A DNA stretch of 64,000 nucleotides from Synanceia verrucosa (GCA_029721515.1 CM056563.1:22530954-22594953); one strand, 5' to 3'. Numbered from the stretch's first letter, positions 36,046 to 48,912 are shown. Notes: generated by a model from the sequence alone, not told the origin. Made by a program: numbers and translations.

Positions 36046-36442
36046 GATGATGGATGGAGGGATAGATAGATAGATAGATGATGGATGGATGGATGGATGA
36101 TAGATAGATAGACAGATAGATGGATGGATGGATGATGGATGGATGGATGATAGATAGATTGATGGATGATGATGGATGGATGGATGGATGATGGATGGAT
36201 GATAAATGGATGGATGGATGAATGGATGATGGATGATGGATGGATGGATGATAGATAGATAGATGGATGGATGGATGATAAATGGATGGATGGATGGATG
36301 GATGGATGATAAATGGGTGGATGGATGGATGGATGATAGATAGATGGATGGACGATAGATAGATAGATAGATGGATGGATGATAGATAGATGGATGGATG
36401 GATGATGGATGGATGGATGGATGATGGATGGATAGATAGATA
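35929..36442. repeat. Compound (GATA)n/(GGAT)n minisatellite, about 510 bp
   Basis: Long alternating blocks of gata, ggat and mixed gatgat units fill the interval between gene C and gene D. There is no coding potential. Confidence 0.95.
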
Positions 36443-36469
36443 TGTATATATATGTGTATATATATTATT

Positions 36470-36715
36470 GTTTTTTATATATGAATTTTAAATTTACTGT
36501 TTTTATATACATATATATTAAAAACAGTAAATTTAAAATTTGTTTTTATATATATGTATATATATACATATACGTATATGTATATATATACCTATATATT
36601 AAAAACAGTAAATTTAAAAATTTGTTTTTTTATATATAGGTATATATATACATATACATATATGTATATATATACCTATATATTAAAAACAGTAAATTTA
36701 AAATTCATATGTAAA
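36470..36715. repeat. About 82-bp AT-rich tandem repeat, three copies
   Basis: The block attaaaaacagtaaatttaa recurs at about 36518, 36599 and 36683. The copies are separated by self-complementary atatgtatatatatacatat spacers that can fold into hairpins. Short apparent reading frames across it are low complexity and not genes. Confidence 0.8.
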
Positions 36716-36744
36716 AAAACAATAATTCTAATGTATTATTAAAT

Positions 36745-36840
36745 ATATATTGATTAAAGAGCTTGCACATACTGGTGGATTAACAGAAACATAAAAAAAT
36801 AATTTAGTAATCAGCAATAATAAAAAATTGTTAATTTATA
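36745..36840 (+). repeat. Interspersed repeat related to 2487-2580
   Basis: Shares gcttgcacatactgg/ctggattaac, a gtaatcag block and attgttaattta, in the same order, with 2487-2580. It lies immediately downstream of gene D exon D5. Confidence 0.55.
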
Positions 36841-36865
36841 TGTATGTATATTGTATTGCTCCTAC

Positions 36866-39800
36866 CTTTTACAGTGACGCTGACTGTTTTCGAGACTTTT
36901 CCTCGGTCGTTCCAGGCGTGACATGTGTAGGAGCCTGTGTTGTATGCAGTAGCATTGTGGATGTGCAGTCGGGACACTCCATCTTCATTCTCCTCCATCA
37001 CATTGGTGGTGCGGTAATAATTCCATTCATATTGTGGTCGTGGGTTCCCCGTGGACGAGCACTTGAGCCACACAGAAGAACCGACGTCAACATCAGAGTC
37101 CTCCAGCTCAACGATCTGTGATGGTGGATCTACAGACAAGGATCCAAACAGTATAAGACGGAGAAAAAGCAGATGCTAAGAGCAAATATTTAGTGATTTT
37201 TCATCCACTTACATAGGACGTTAATGTCCACTGTGAGGTTGATGCTTGACAGATTGCTGGAGGCTGTGATCAGGTATTGTCCTGCATCGCTTCTTGTCAG
37301 GCTCTCTGGGAGATCCACCTCATCGCCGTCTTTGTACCAGATGGTCTCAGGTTCAGGATAACCCTCCACGATGCAGGTGAGGTTGTGAGGAGCATCTTCC
37401 AGTGCCGTGTACGTGCTCGGACACCTCAACTCTGGTCCATCTGAAGGTCAAAACATGATGTACTTTAGACTTAAAGTGCAGAAACAATACATCACCCATA
37501 GCCAGTGGTACACTATAACAACATACAAGTACTAAAATATTGTACTAAAGTGAGATTTTGAGATATTGATGATGCATTTTTATAGATTAAACTACTCAGC
37601 AGTTAAGTTTTTACAATCCCTTAACCAACTACAACTTACACTTAATGCAGAAGTAATAATCTAAAAACATAATAACTTAACATTTGCAAAGGATTTAGTG
37701 GCACCTTGTGGTGATGCTTTCTAGTTTTAGGTGAAAATAGCCCAAACTAATGAGAAAATAGTTCTGTCAATAAATCCACCTCCTTAATTTGACGTTTATT
37801 TTGCAAATATAAACACTGTGAAAATGACTGAAGAAGAAGAATGTCCCTATTATGACAATTAATGAAAAGCAGAACCCAGAGAGTCAGTTTAAAATATATG
37901 TGCAACATGTCAGAAATATCTTTGTGCACTCACACAGTACAAGAACCTGGAATGTGTTTTGGGTGGAGGAGGCGCCGTCCGCTTTAACGGTGTACAGGCC
38001 AGCCTCATCTCTGCTCAGAGGGACGGACGCGTCTGCAGGCCGCCCATCTTTCAGCCATGTGACGGTGGGGCTGGGATTTCCTGTCACAATGCAACCCGTC
38101 TCCAGAGTTTTTCCTTCTTGTAACTCCAGTTTGTCCCGCAAAGTAACAGAGCAGTTTATGTCTGGTCCAACTAAAGACAAGCAAACACAGCAACAAGTTA
38201 TTTTACTTTTAATTAACAGAAGCAGCTAGGACATAAATGAGGCATGAAAAATAATAATAAAAAAAAAAGATATTTTACAAATACACAATTATTACTGAGA
38301 CAGCTCTTTATTTTCTAAAATTCAAGTCACTATTTCCTGTGGCAGTGAAACTTTGCTGGGGAAACATTTCTGATATTTTATAGAGCAAACAACTAATCGA
38401 TTAATAAATAAATGAAAATAATTGTTAGTTGCATCCCTAATTAAGTTCCTGTTGATTGACTAATCACTTAATTTTTTATGCTCTTTTATATCTCTTTCAT
38501 CTTTTTTTAATTCGTTTTTACTTTTATCAAGTGTGTTAATTATGGCGTTTGATCCCTTTCTGTTTTCCTTTACGATAAAGAGCTTTACATTGTATTTCTT
38601 GTATGAAAGTGACAAATAAAGGTATTTTTTACTTTCCATCGCTCTGGTGAGATATCAGAGAAAATGTTAATCTCCACATATTGTCCAAAATAATCTAAAC
38701 ATGCCTTTAGATTGGTGAGTGAATGCACACATGATATACTTACAGTGGACTTCGATAACATAGTCTGGTGAGGAAGCATTAAGTTGTGGTCCTTCTGGTC
38801 TCAGGTCCAGATGTGCCTCACATCTGAACGTGGCTCCGTCGTCTCGTCTGGTGGGCGTGAAGCTGAACACAGATGAGTGCTTCACTGGTTTCCTACTGGG
38901 GTTGTCGACAGAGTCCATAAAGATCATCTCATCTCCTTTGTACCACCTCACAGTGAGGTTGTGAACAGGTGCTATGTTATTGACGTCACATGTGAAGTTA
39001 TACGCCTCGCCTTCGTTCATCACACCACCGGGACTGCTGGAGCGAATGCTGATGTTTTCTGGGAATGCTGTAGAAGAAACAATGATATATAATATATTTG
39101 TACTTTGTAAAATATAATTCTGATTGTGTTCAAAACACTAAGGACTTACTGTAAAGCACAACTTTGGGCTTCTTGGAGCACTGTGTGAACAGACTGTCCG
39201 CTGACGGACTGAGGAAGCATAAAGGATCGATGGTCCAGTCTGTGAGGTTCGGCACAGCCCAGACCAGATGGTTGACCTGCTCTAGACCTGTGCCTTTTAG
39301 TGTAGCCTCCCAGCCCATCCCATCAAACCGGGTCTCCGTCGTGCTGCAGTTGATGGACACTGAGTCTCCATATCTCACCACCACACTGGGGGGGGTCAGC
39401 TCAATGGGACAGGCATGCACGCCTGCAGCAGGGTGAGCAGAAGATATGTGTCATGTTCACATAAACACCACAAAAGAAACACTTTCATGTATCATGATAA
39501 ACACCACAAAAGAAACACTTTCATGTATCATCCATGAGTTATCCATCCTCAGACAATCATTCACACCTAGAGTCACTTTATTAAAGTCTCTGGACTCTAA
39601 GAGGGGGTGGCACGGTGGTGTAGTGGTTAGCACTGTCGCCTCACAGCAAGAAGGTACCGGGTTCGAATCCCGGGCCCGGGGCCTTTCTGTGTGGAGTTTG
39701 CATGTTCTCCTCATGTCTGCGTGGGTTCTCTCCGGGTACTCCGGCTTCCTCCCACCATCCAAAAACATGCATGGCTAATTTAAATTGACTGTAGATGTGA

Positions 39801-41549
39801 ATGTGAGTGTGAGTGGTTGTCTGTCTCTATGTGTCCTGCGATGAGGTGGCGACTTGTCCAGGGTGTACCCTGCCTTTCACCTTAAGACAGCTGGGATAGG
39901 CTCCAGCCCCCCCGCGACCCTATGATAAGCGGTAGATAATGGATGGATGGACTCTAAGAGGAAGCTGGAGAACCTGGAGAGAACCCACACTAGCATGTGG
40001 AAGGACTCATGGAGGGAAAAATCTGTGCAAGATATGAAACGATTCACTGCGTTCCAGATTACACACATTTTACTTCCCCTTACAAAGTGTGTACTGTACA
40101 AATGCAGGGACATACTACTTTGACCTTTGACCTTCTTGCTCATATATCTGCCACTCAGAGAGGATTGTGGGTCAGAATAGCCACAAAAACATGCTAGCTG
40201 TGAAATGAGACCATAATGTGATTTTTGGCGCACTGCATTTGACCGAATTTGTTTTGGGACACACTAAATATTTGTCTGATATACTGAATGTTACGGTAAT
40301 GCAGGAGTTGTGAATGCAAAGTGTTTCTTAATTAACTGACCATGTCCTTTCATTTACTTCATCAAGATGTCCCAAAATGTCCAATGAGATGTTAGAGGTT
40401 TCTTGATTTGTTGATGCAGGCTGGAAACTGGCGCTGTGTTGTTTAAACTAGACAGAAGAGATGCACACCTCCATCTGTGACCTTGTTTCTTTGGTATAAC
40501 TCCACGACCCCCTGCTGCACTGGATCTGCTTCCCGGTGCTAGTATTGTAAATAAATGCCTTCAGTGTAAGCCAACAGAAGACTAATGAGTGTTTCCCATC
40601 AACAAAACAGACTGACCTATTCATCGCTGTGGTTATGTAATAAAAAAAGGGTGACAAATTCCAACTTAACGCCAAGCAATAACCTTATCACTGGTTTTCC
40701 TGATGAGTTAAAGAGCTTTTAAAGCATTTTCTCTCTCATCTCATGCACTTTCACTTTTATTTTGAGCAACAAAAAAGCTAAAGCTGGTCAGCAAAGAAAA
40801 TACGCCTTTGAGTTCTTTCCTGTTTAAAACAACATTCTAAACAAAGACAATAAAAGAACAGAATGGCTTTAATAGAAAAACAAACATCTGGTTAATAATT
40901 TCAAAGAATCCTGAATACTGAAAAAATATAGAAGTGGAATTTATCCAGAAATGTTATCAAATGAAAATAAAATTAAGAATGAGAGGAAAATCATATTATC
41001 TGTGTGGTCTCATCCATTTATCTGTTCAATAGATGGCTTGTGAAAATTAAATATTGTCACAATATCAGTGTTACAGAAAAATCCTTATCATCTCATTTAA
41101 TGATAAAACTGTTTTATTTTCCCACTGATACCTGCTGGACAAGAGGATTTTAATGCTCTTCTCTTGGTTTATGCAGCACAATAAAAGCAGTGTGCATAGT
41201 TTCAGCACAGCGTGGTGACAGAACGTTTGTTTGTTTATTTCTTTTATTTGTTTGTTTGTTTGCTCCCGAGCTGTCAGTCCCTTTCTGTCCACATGACATC
41301 GCTCTCTTCTGGTAAAAACTAAGTCGTGCACCTCCAGGCTGACATGCAGCACTTTTCCCTGTTTCACTGTTTACGAAACACGTCATTCATTTCACCGTGT
41401 TTCCCTCAGAGATGCTCATTAGATATAAGGCTCAGATAAAGACCATCATTAAATATTTAGACAGAGGTGTGTCAGAAAGCTGCACTCTTACCTGTCGCAC
41501 TGAGCAGAAACCCCACGAACAGTCGAACAAATGATGTTGATTTGATCAT
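36866..41549 (-). CDS. ICAM-like gene D: signal peptide plus five Ig domains, 3' end not found
   Basis: Exons: 41492-41549 (signal peptide MIKSTSFVRLFVGFLLSAT), 39150-39422 (D1), 38744-39067 (D2), 37934-38170 (D3), 37213-37440 (D4), 36866-37129 (D5), all phase 1, at least 461 aa. D1 has ACPIELTPPS, Cys45, MGWE (Glu58), PLC...QC and KVVLYS. D2 has VHNLTVRWYKGD and LDLRPEGPQ, very like ICAM D2. D3 has TGCIVTGNPSPTVTWLKDG, D4 has LTCIVEGYPEPETIWYKDG, and D5 has CSSTGNPRPQYEW and GSYTCHAWND. The layout resembles the five-domain ICAM1/ICAM3 or the domains of ICAM5. After D5 (VTVK G/GTAGGA) no membrane exon is seen before gene C begins; retention of the intron would stop after about ten codons. It could be secreted, or could splice in frame into the membrane exon of gene C (G/AG GAC). 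Confidence 0.85.
39604..39950 (+). mobile_element. SINE-like element, copy 2 (intron 1 of ICAM-like D)
   Basis: The head ggtggcacggtggtgtagtgg resembles a pol III A box and ggttcgaatccc an exact B box. The body is shared with 28393-28758, and the tail is ggatggatgg. A 10-bp target duplication, actctaagag, flanks it at 39594-39603 and 39951-39960. The apparent reading frames inside it are not genes. Confidence 0.85.
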
Positions 41550-41678
41550 TTGATATGAACAAACCGTTTATTCCCCCTGATCGACTTTTCTTCTGATGCT
41601 GATCAGTCCGGATCCAGTAAACCACTGTGGTGGACTAGAGGTGGACTACAGAGACCAGTAGGGACCAGTCCAGCCATG

Positions 41679-41704
41679 CTCTCTCTCTCTCTCTCTCTCT
41701 CTCT
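41679..41704. repeat. (CT)n microsatellite upstream of gene D
   Basis: A pure CT run of about 13 units, some 130 bp upstream of the gene D ATG, probably within its promoter. Confidence 0.9.
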
Positions 41705-44700
41705 TTGTGTGGGGGGATTTATTCATGACTCAGTTCATGTTTCAGCCTGCCTTCCTGGCACTTCTGCTTTCATGTTATTTTTACCTCATTTACACAAAAC
41801 CGAGTTTGTATTCCATTATCGTCAATTACCAAAAATACTTAGAATAGAGTAAAATACATTTTCTACTGAAATTTACTTGGTACAGCAGAAGTTATGAGTA
41901 AGAAAAAAAACATTATAGAATATATAATAAAATAAAAATAAATATTTACAGTATGTACTAAAAATACAAGAAAAAATAGTGCCAAATGAAATTTTATTCA
42001 ATTTTTATTAGAAATTATTTTTTTAATATTATATAAATATATATAATAAATTGCTGTGTAAAACGGTAAATAAATTATTGTCGCTTGTTGAAGAAAAGAA
42101 TAAATACTAAGGGTTTTCTGTGGTAGAAGCAAAGATTGTTCAGTAATCAGGGTGTGGGACTGAATTTGAACCTTATTTTTTTGGTGATGTTTTCCTTTAT
42201 GTTAGTGTTTTGTACTGCCGTTACTGTAGCATCATTTTTTTTCTCTTTGGGATTACACTCTTTTCTTAACACCATATGGTTTCAGATTGGATTCACATTG
42301 GATTTTTTTTCGATAGTGCAAAACATTAAGTAATATCAGTAATCCAAAGTGAGTGTGCAAACATGGCCGACTCACTATGTGTGAACGCGGCGTTACGCTT
42401 CCGCAATGTCAGAGCAGCGACGTCAACAAAACACAAAGCTCTGATTGCAACACACACACACACACACACACAGAGGGAGAGCGACTTCATCCACTGCTCG
42501 GTGAGACGTTACTCCAATTTATCTTTACATGGGAAACAGGTGATCGATGCAACATTAGTGCTGCCAGTATCAAAAAGAGAACCTTTAAAATCACTAAGCA
42601 ACAAATTAAAAAGTTAAGTTGGGTGGTATGGCTAAAATCTTCTGTCCCAATACTGGTCTTGATATTGATATATAGCACATTTTCTCTTAAAACCACAAGG
42701 TTAACACCTGATTTTACCCCTGTCTGGATTAAATAGCTGCCAAATGAAAAGTGTTGTCTCATTTAATTCAATATTTTGGTGCAAAAATAATAACAGTTAT
42801 ACACTGACTATGTTTACATGAATTCACACAAATAAAGATTAGTCAGATTAAGATGTAAATTTGTTTTAACTGCACTGGGCTGTTCCAGTAGGCTATAGTA
42901 TAGCCCAATGAATGATTTCATCAAAGAATTAAATGATAATTCAGAAATCATAACGCAAGTTTGACCAGTATATCTCAAGCATTCTAACAAACAAAAAAAC
43001 TCAATAATTATTTATTAAAGCTTGATTTAGTGCTAGATTGACTCCTCTCATTTTATGTTTAACATGTTTAAATATAAGGTGCATGTGTTTCTGTGGCAAG
43101 CAATAATTTGAGTTGAAATGACATGAAGACATATTCAGTCAGCTATGGTTGAGATATAAATCTCGAGCATCTTTGTAAATTAGAAAAGCCACACTGGTGG
43201 AGAAGAAATGTGTTGACAGAGTTTCTTTTCTTCAAGCTAAACCGTCCAAAAAGCTTCATTATGCCCACGCTCCTCTTAAGGTCGCAGCGCACAGATTCAC
43301 ACCCACACACAGCTCAGCCAGCACCACGTTCTCATATTTTATACCAAGACTCTTTTATAATCACTTCTGATAAATAATGATCGGAGAACAATGATGTCAT
43401 GTAATAAACATGTTGGTTTGTTTTTTTCAACATTGTGGCGCCTTTCACTTTCACAAACACAATCTGTGGAATTTCCACGCTACACAATGCAGTCACATCC
43501 TGTTTTTAAATTGTTCCAGGTTGCAGGCATCTTCAGGGACACGCTGGAGGCAAATTCCTTGAAATGGGGAAAGGATTTTACTCTGTTGCAGGAAAGCTAA
43601 TGATGAGTCATGATTTGTGGGAGTCAAATCTCCTGCAACCAATGGAGGCTGATTTTGTGTGAAGGCATGGTCTGGTAACCACATCCTCCCTGTGACCTGC
43701 AGAAATGATGAACCAGAACAATGTGTTTGTTTGGCAGAAAAATGTGAAAGTGAGAATGCTGAGAATAAACAGCTGCACACAGTAAGACGTCTTTAATCCA
43801 GCCGGGGTCAAAGGTCGTTTGAGCGGCCCATCGGATGGGAGCAGAGGGGGATGATGGGAGGAGATATTGAACGGGGGAGGCCATGAAAGACAAACAGGGG
43901 CCTTAAGTTAAGAAAACAAGCATTGAGATTCCAGTCGTGCTGCTGAAACTCTCCCTCATCGCTAAAACTAAACATGCACTGTTCTCCGCTCTCTTCAGGA
44001 GATTTATGCACTCGTATCTGACTCAGAGGGAGGTATCACAATCTAGTGCTTTTTGTTTTTGCCTGCCAATTGAAAACTCTAACCTCCTGACAATAGGTTG
44101 TTGTTTCCCAGCAACACAGCCACAGGAACTGAAAACTAAACTGTAGTGAAACCAAAGTGAAAGTGTTTGGACTCTTAAATGTTATCAAGCCTGTGAAGAG
44201 ATCACTATCAGCCTTATTTTCCTCTTTCAGACACAAGCAGGGGACGACCTGCGGAGGCCTTTCCGACTCATTTGGATCAGATATTTACACAAGTGAGTCA
44301 CTAAACAGAGAGCAGTTAATGCTGTGAAAAATGACAGCTCTGGTGCAGGAGCTTTTTTTCTCACGCACATTTTTCTTTTTTTACATATGACAACGTTGTT
44401 TATATATATATATATGTTGAATTTTTCATCTTGTCTGCTGCTCATTTAGATTTGTGCATTATTTTCCTATCTATATTAGTTATTAATCCTGCACATATTT
44501 TCTAAAATATTTGTTTACTTATTCTACTTGGTGCACATGTTTACTTAGGTCACAGCTGGATATTATTTTTTATATAGGTCCTTATTATAATGTTTTATTG
44601 TAACGCTGTAAATTTGGTAGGACGAATAAAGGACTGTCTTATCTGGATCCATTTTAGCAGCAGCATAGTTAGATAAAAAAAAAAAGCGTCTTTCTTTTCT

Positions 44701-46186
44701 CCACAGAAAATCATTGGCTTTTGTCCTTCATCTGTCCTCCTGTTATGGGAAAAAAGACAAAAAGAGAAGTCCCCATAAGACTGGAAATCCCCTGGCAAAT
44801 ATAATAACAAAACTGGAAGCGGTGAAATTAAAGATTAGCCAGATATTGGAAAGGAAACCACTTGGTTCTCATGAACCCCCTCCAAAATGGACCTATCTAC
44901 TCGCTCTCGGTGGAACAAAAACAGTGGATTCATGAAAGAAATGAGATAAAAAAGTGAACTACATGCAGGATCTGAAGGACACCAGGCGCCAACGTCACCT
45001 CTTAAAAACATTTCCCTGTTGCAAAGAGGAAATAGCTGAGAAAATATGACAATGAAAGGGACAAAAAGAAATGCAGACCAAAGGACGATCCATCCAGAGA
45101 CTGATCACGTGGTGACACGCTGATAAAGTGACCTTGAAACACACAGATGGGCTTTTTCTCACCCTTTCTGCCTATTTAATGCTAAACCAGTAGATTTGTG
45201 AAAACAGAGGACGACACCAGAAACACCCACCATGCAACAATATGAGTGTTGTCCATTTACTCAGTGAGGAGTGTACTGTAATGTGATCATGGTTAATGCA
45301 TGAGTCTAACAGAGGGCCCTCTGTCTCCACAGATTCCTCTGCTTGTGTCTCTGTTGGCCATTTTTTTAATCTAAGAGAGAGACGATGGCAGTGTCAGGGT
45401 GGCTGGACAGGCAGGATTTCCTAAAATGTTTGTCTTTTACAGGAAATCCCAGATATTGCTCTGTGCTCCACACACAGTGTAATAATCTTATTATACCTGC
45501 TGGGAAACCTGCATAATAAACTGACTCATCTGGTTTCCAGAGTAGAGATGAAGCTAATACACTGCCCCAACTTTGGCAGAAGCTCAGAGGAATTTCAGAG
45601 TAAAACTACATTCAGCAGCTTTTTAATCACATTTCAACACACTTTCTTTGTTTCTCTCACAGCACAGAGACTCCACATACCACAACATTAAGTAAGATCG
45701 ATTCCCCTGCCAGGGTTCACATTCTTCCCTTGATCATCAAGCTGAAGCTGGACTGCATGCTTTTAGGGAAGACACTGTGAATATGTGCACTATATCTGAT
45801 TTCAACTCCCTCAGAAAGATAACACAGACCAGATGCAAACTGTCTTTACTTCACCACAATTTTACTTTATGCTTGTAGAAATGTGAACACTTATATGTAT
45901 GTTGTTTTATAATGTCTGTAATTTTTTCAGACCTCAGCAAAGCACTTTTGTCTAGAATTTTGTGCAAATCCATTATATGCATTGAAATATGTAACTTGAT
46001 TAAAATGTGATCTTGCTTTTATTTTTCAAACTGGACACTATGGTCCCTTATTTTTATGTCTAAGAAACGGTTTCTGAAATTTGTCCAGTATTGAGGCAGA
46101 ACAGTGTAAACGATAGTTTTGAAAATAGCATAACATCAGATCCACTAAAGTGCTTGTTATTGCCAGATTGTTACTGAGTTAAGGTA
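41705..46186. other. Gene-free stretch upstream of the ICAM-like array
   Basis: No exon of a recognisable protein was found on either strand. There is a (CA)n run at 42450-42472 and a LINE-type tail (cgaataaaggactgtcttatct) at about 44622-44643. The rest is unassigned unique-looking DNA. The left edge is promoter territory of gene D. Confidence 0.5.
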
Positions 46187-46450
46187 AGATAAAATAAGAT
46201 AATATAATCCTTTATTTGTCCCACTAATGGGAACATTTTCATTAGCAAAATGGACACTGCAATATTTCAATAAGGACCTGTAAAAAATGAGAATCACTGA
46301 CAATAAGAAAGTAGAATAAGTAGAAAAACACATTATTATTATTAGCAGGTAACAACAGTACCTGCAAACTGAATAATAATGATATTTCCCATTAATAGAC
46401 AAATTATTGCACATGTAGAGTTTAAGAGTTGCAGCACTTTGGATTACTGC
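46187..46450. repeat. Interspersed fish repeat (cctttatttgtcccac family)
   Basis: Begins taagataaaataagataata and contains aatcctttatttgtcccact, matching the fragment at 13044-13165. It ends near gcacatgtagagtttaag. Non-coding. Confidence 0.5.
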
Positions 46451-47650
46451 ACACTGTATATGTATATATGTGCATATATATCAGTCCGTCATCCCAAAAA
46501 CAAACACTTTTAGTGGACGTAAATGACAAGTGCAAGCTTGCCCCAATAGGATCGTACAGTAGCTGGTTAGCAGCAGCTTGTTAGCAACAGCGGTCTACAT
46601 CTTTGACCAAGTTAGACACAAAATGTGGGAAAATAAAAGGTTGAAAAATTTCCTATAAGTAACAGATTTGACCTGCTGGTGGCGCTACAGGAGGAAAAAA
46701 AGTAGGATTCATCCTCAATACTAAATTAAACATGTTGACAGAGTGTTCTGCACCAACACAAACTCCAGTCAATGAACTTGAAAAAGTGTGATTATATAGT
46801 TAGTGATGGAGATCTAAAGTTCAAGTGCAGCTGCTGTATGCAGGAACCAGATAACAAACAGGAAGTATCTACTTTACAGTACAGCCACAATAGACAGGAA
46901 GAGCGTTTAAAATCCAGCCGAGCCAGGGATCACTGGAAGACTCTTTTCCTCATCTCTTTTCTTATCTGATGACCTCCTGTCCTGCTTCCTGGACACCACA
47001 AGTAGAGGATCCCCTTCCTCTTTACAGTGTCCCGCTCTGTCCGCCACTTCCTGATTACATTGTATGCATTTACCTGAAATAACCAAGATGTTCTCCTCAT
47101 CCACCCTCACCTCACCTTTGCTCATTAACGAGACATCCTGTGGTTTGAGCGTGCGACCTAAGCTTACAGTCGCAGGCTTATAAACCCTTTTGTTACCTTG
47201 AGCTTTCTGTTTTAATGCACCCCACCCCTTCCTCTGCACAGCTTCACTTTCTGTCTGTTCGTCCTTTCAAATGCAACAGCTCCCTTCAGTTGGAAATGAA
47301 GGAGCATTGACCCTGGTGGCCATTGGGAGTCTTGGCTGAGAGTGAAGACTCTCCTTTCACAGTAATTACATTGTTTTGTCATGTTGTTTTGTAAAAGGGA
47401 GGCTCACTACCATCCTGCTGAGCCATGAAGAAGATAATCAGCCCCTTCCATACCCCCCTTTACTCAACTTTCCCGCCAGCAACCATCATCCATAAAGTCC
47501 CAGTTGACGGGGGAGGATGAGTCAGAGGATCAGCGAACTAGAGGAGAACGCACATTTTAGATTCCAGTGACTAATAATTTATGTGGAAGTCAGTATCTTA
47601 ACCTGGCTCTGCTGAGGATCACTTCAATGCTGACAGCAGGTTTCCAGATC
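46451..47650. other. Unassigned intergenic DNA
   Basis: No coding exon or known repeat was recognised. A CTCF-like gctggtggcgctac lies at about 46676-46689. Confidence 0.4.
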
Positions 47651-48404
47651 CAGGGGCGTGTCTAGGGGGTGGCCAGGGTGACACCCCTGCATGATGGACT
47701 ATCTGATTGTCAGATGTGACCTGGTTTGCAATTTGACCTCCAACCTGACCCCTAATTTCCACTGGATGCGGAATGACGCAGACATCCGTCGGCCGTCAGT
47801 ACCCACCAGATCCACCTGCTGTGGCTCCGTCGGACAGCTGAAATGGCGAGATTCGTGCTGTCGAACATTGGCACACGGTGCTGAATTCATGCACCGCTTG
47901 CCGACGTCCGACAAAAATAGAAGGTTGTCGATTTGTTCCGGCAGGCGTCGGCACGTCGGCGGCGTTCCGCGTTCAGTGGAAATTGACACATTGATTTGAA
48001 TGGATGCGTATCGGGTCCGACTAAATGTCGGCACCGTTACGCGTTCGGTGGAAATCAGGGGTGAGGGGCAGTATTGCGCCAGAATGCTGTTCAGCCTGAT
48101 GGGGCAAGCCGTTATGAAGAGGACCATGCTAATTCTGAAGATTTGTAAAGTCAATCTTTTGAAGTTTTTTTTTTATTTATTTAGCTTAATTTGGTCGGCC
48201 CTATAGTCCCATTGTGTTTTACATTTATTCTTTTTAATTTATATTTAAGTTTATACTAACATTTAAGATTTCATTTTAGTAGTCAAATTAATCACAAAAG
48301 TCAAAAAACTGAAGTGATGCTACGTTGATGCGCAGTGACTGATCCTGCTGGCCACCCCTGCCCTACTGGGGCCATCCCTGCAAAAAAATCTGGATACACC
48401 ACTG
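47651..48404. mobile_element. hAT-like element with an 8-bp target duplication
   Basis: Starts caggggcgtgtctagg and ends ctggatacaccactg, imperfect inverted termini that continue inward as ggtggcca and tggccacc. Flanks are tccagatc (47643-47650) and tccaggtc (48405-48412), matching at 7 of 8. No intact transposase; it hosts a second MITE. Confidence 0.65.
47744..48066. mobile_element. MITE nested in the hAT-like element
   Basis: Inverted ends: cctgacccctaatttccact on the left against the complement of ggtggaaatcaggggtgagg on the right. The interior is rich in CpG (gcgtcggcacgtcggcggcg). Reading frames across it have no recognisable domain. Confidence 0.6.
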
Positions 48405-48912
48405 TCCAGGTCCTCTGTAGGAGGGAGGGTCCATCTATATCCGAGCCCGATGGTCCCCAGAGAGGATGACTGCTGTGCAACAGAAAGCTTGACATCATGG
48501 ACATATGGGAATGTTTAAGGGGCTGTGTGATGGGGAGCAGACTAAGACCTCAGGCAGAAGCTCATTTGGTTTATTCCTTCAAACAATACTAAAAAATGTA
48601 GTCTTTTGATGAGATAGCGTTATCAGTAAAGGCTGACTGGGTTTGTGTTGTGTAAAGGCATAGCGAAACATGAAGTCATGCATTTTGGGAGCCATAAACT
48701 GCAAACAGCAAAGATCCTCCCAGTCCTCTACAAGATATCCAAGCCTGCCGGGGGACATCTGTTCATGTCTCCACAAGGAGGGAGAAACATATGTGCATGT
48801 TTTATCTGTTTGTTCTGACATTAGTACTCCGCACACTTCAGAAGCTGAATGGACGACACTGAACTCTGGCTCCCCCACGTGTTGAATTCAAGAAAAGTAT
48901 GCCAAAGGTAAG

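Noticed and set aside
35929..36442. Regular repeats resembling an array with spacers
   Set aside because: These are simple GATA/GGAT tetranucleotide runs without unique spacers; not a CRISPR array.
39655..39675. tRNA-like B box (ggttcgaatccc)
   Set aside because: It is part of the SINE-like element with a (GGAT)n tail and target duplications; no cloverleaf or acceptor stem of a functional tRNA is visible.
47699..48154. 151-codon minus-strand reading frame
   Set aside because: It lies across the MITE nested in the hAT-like element and has no recognisable transposase or host domain.
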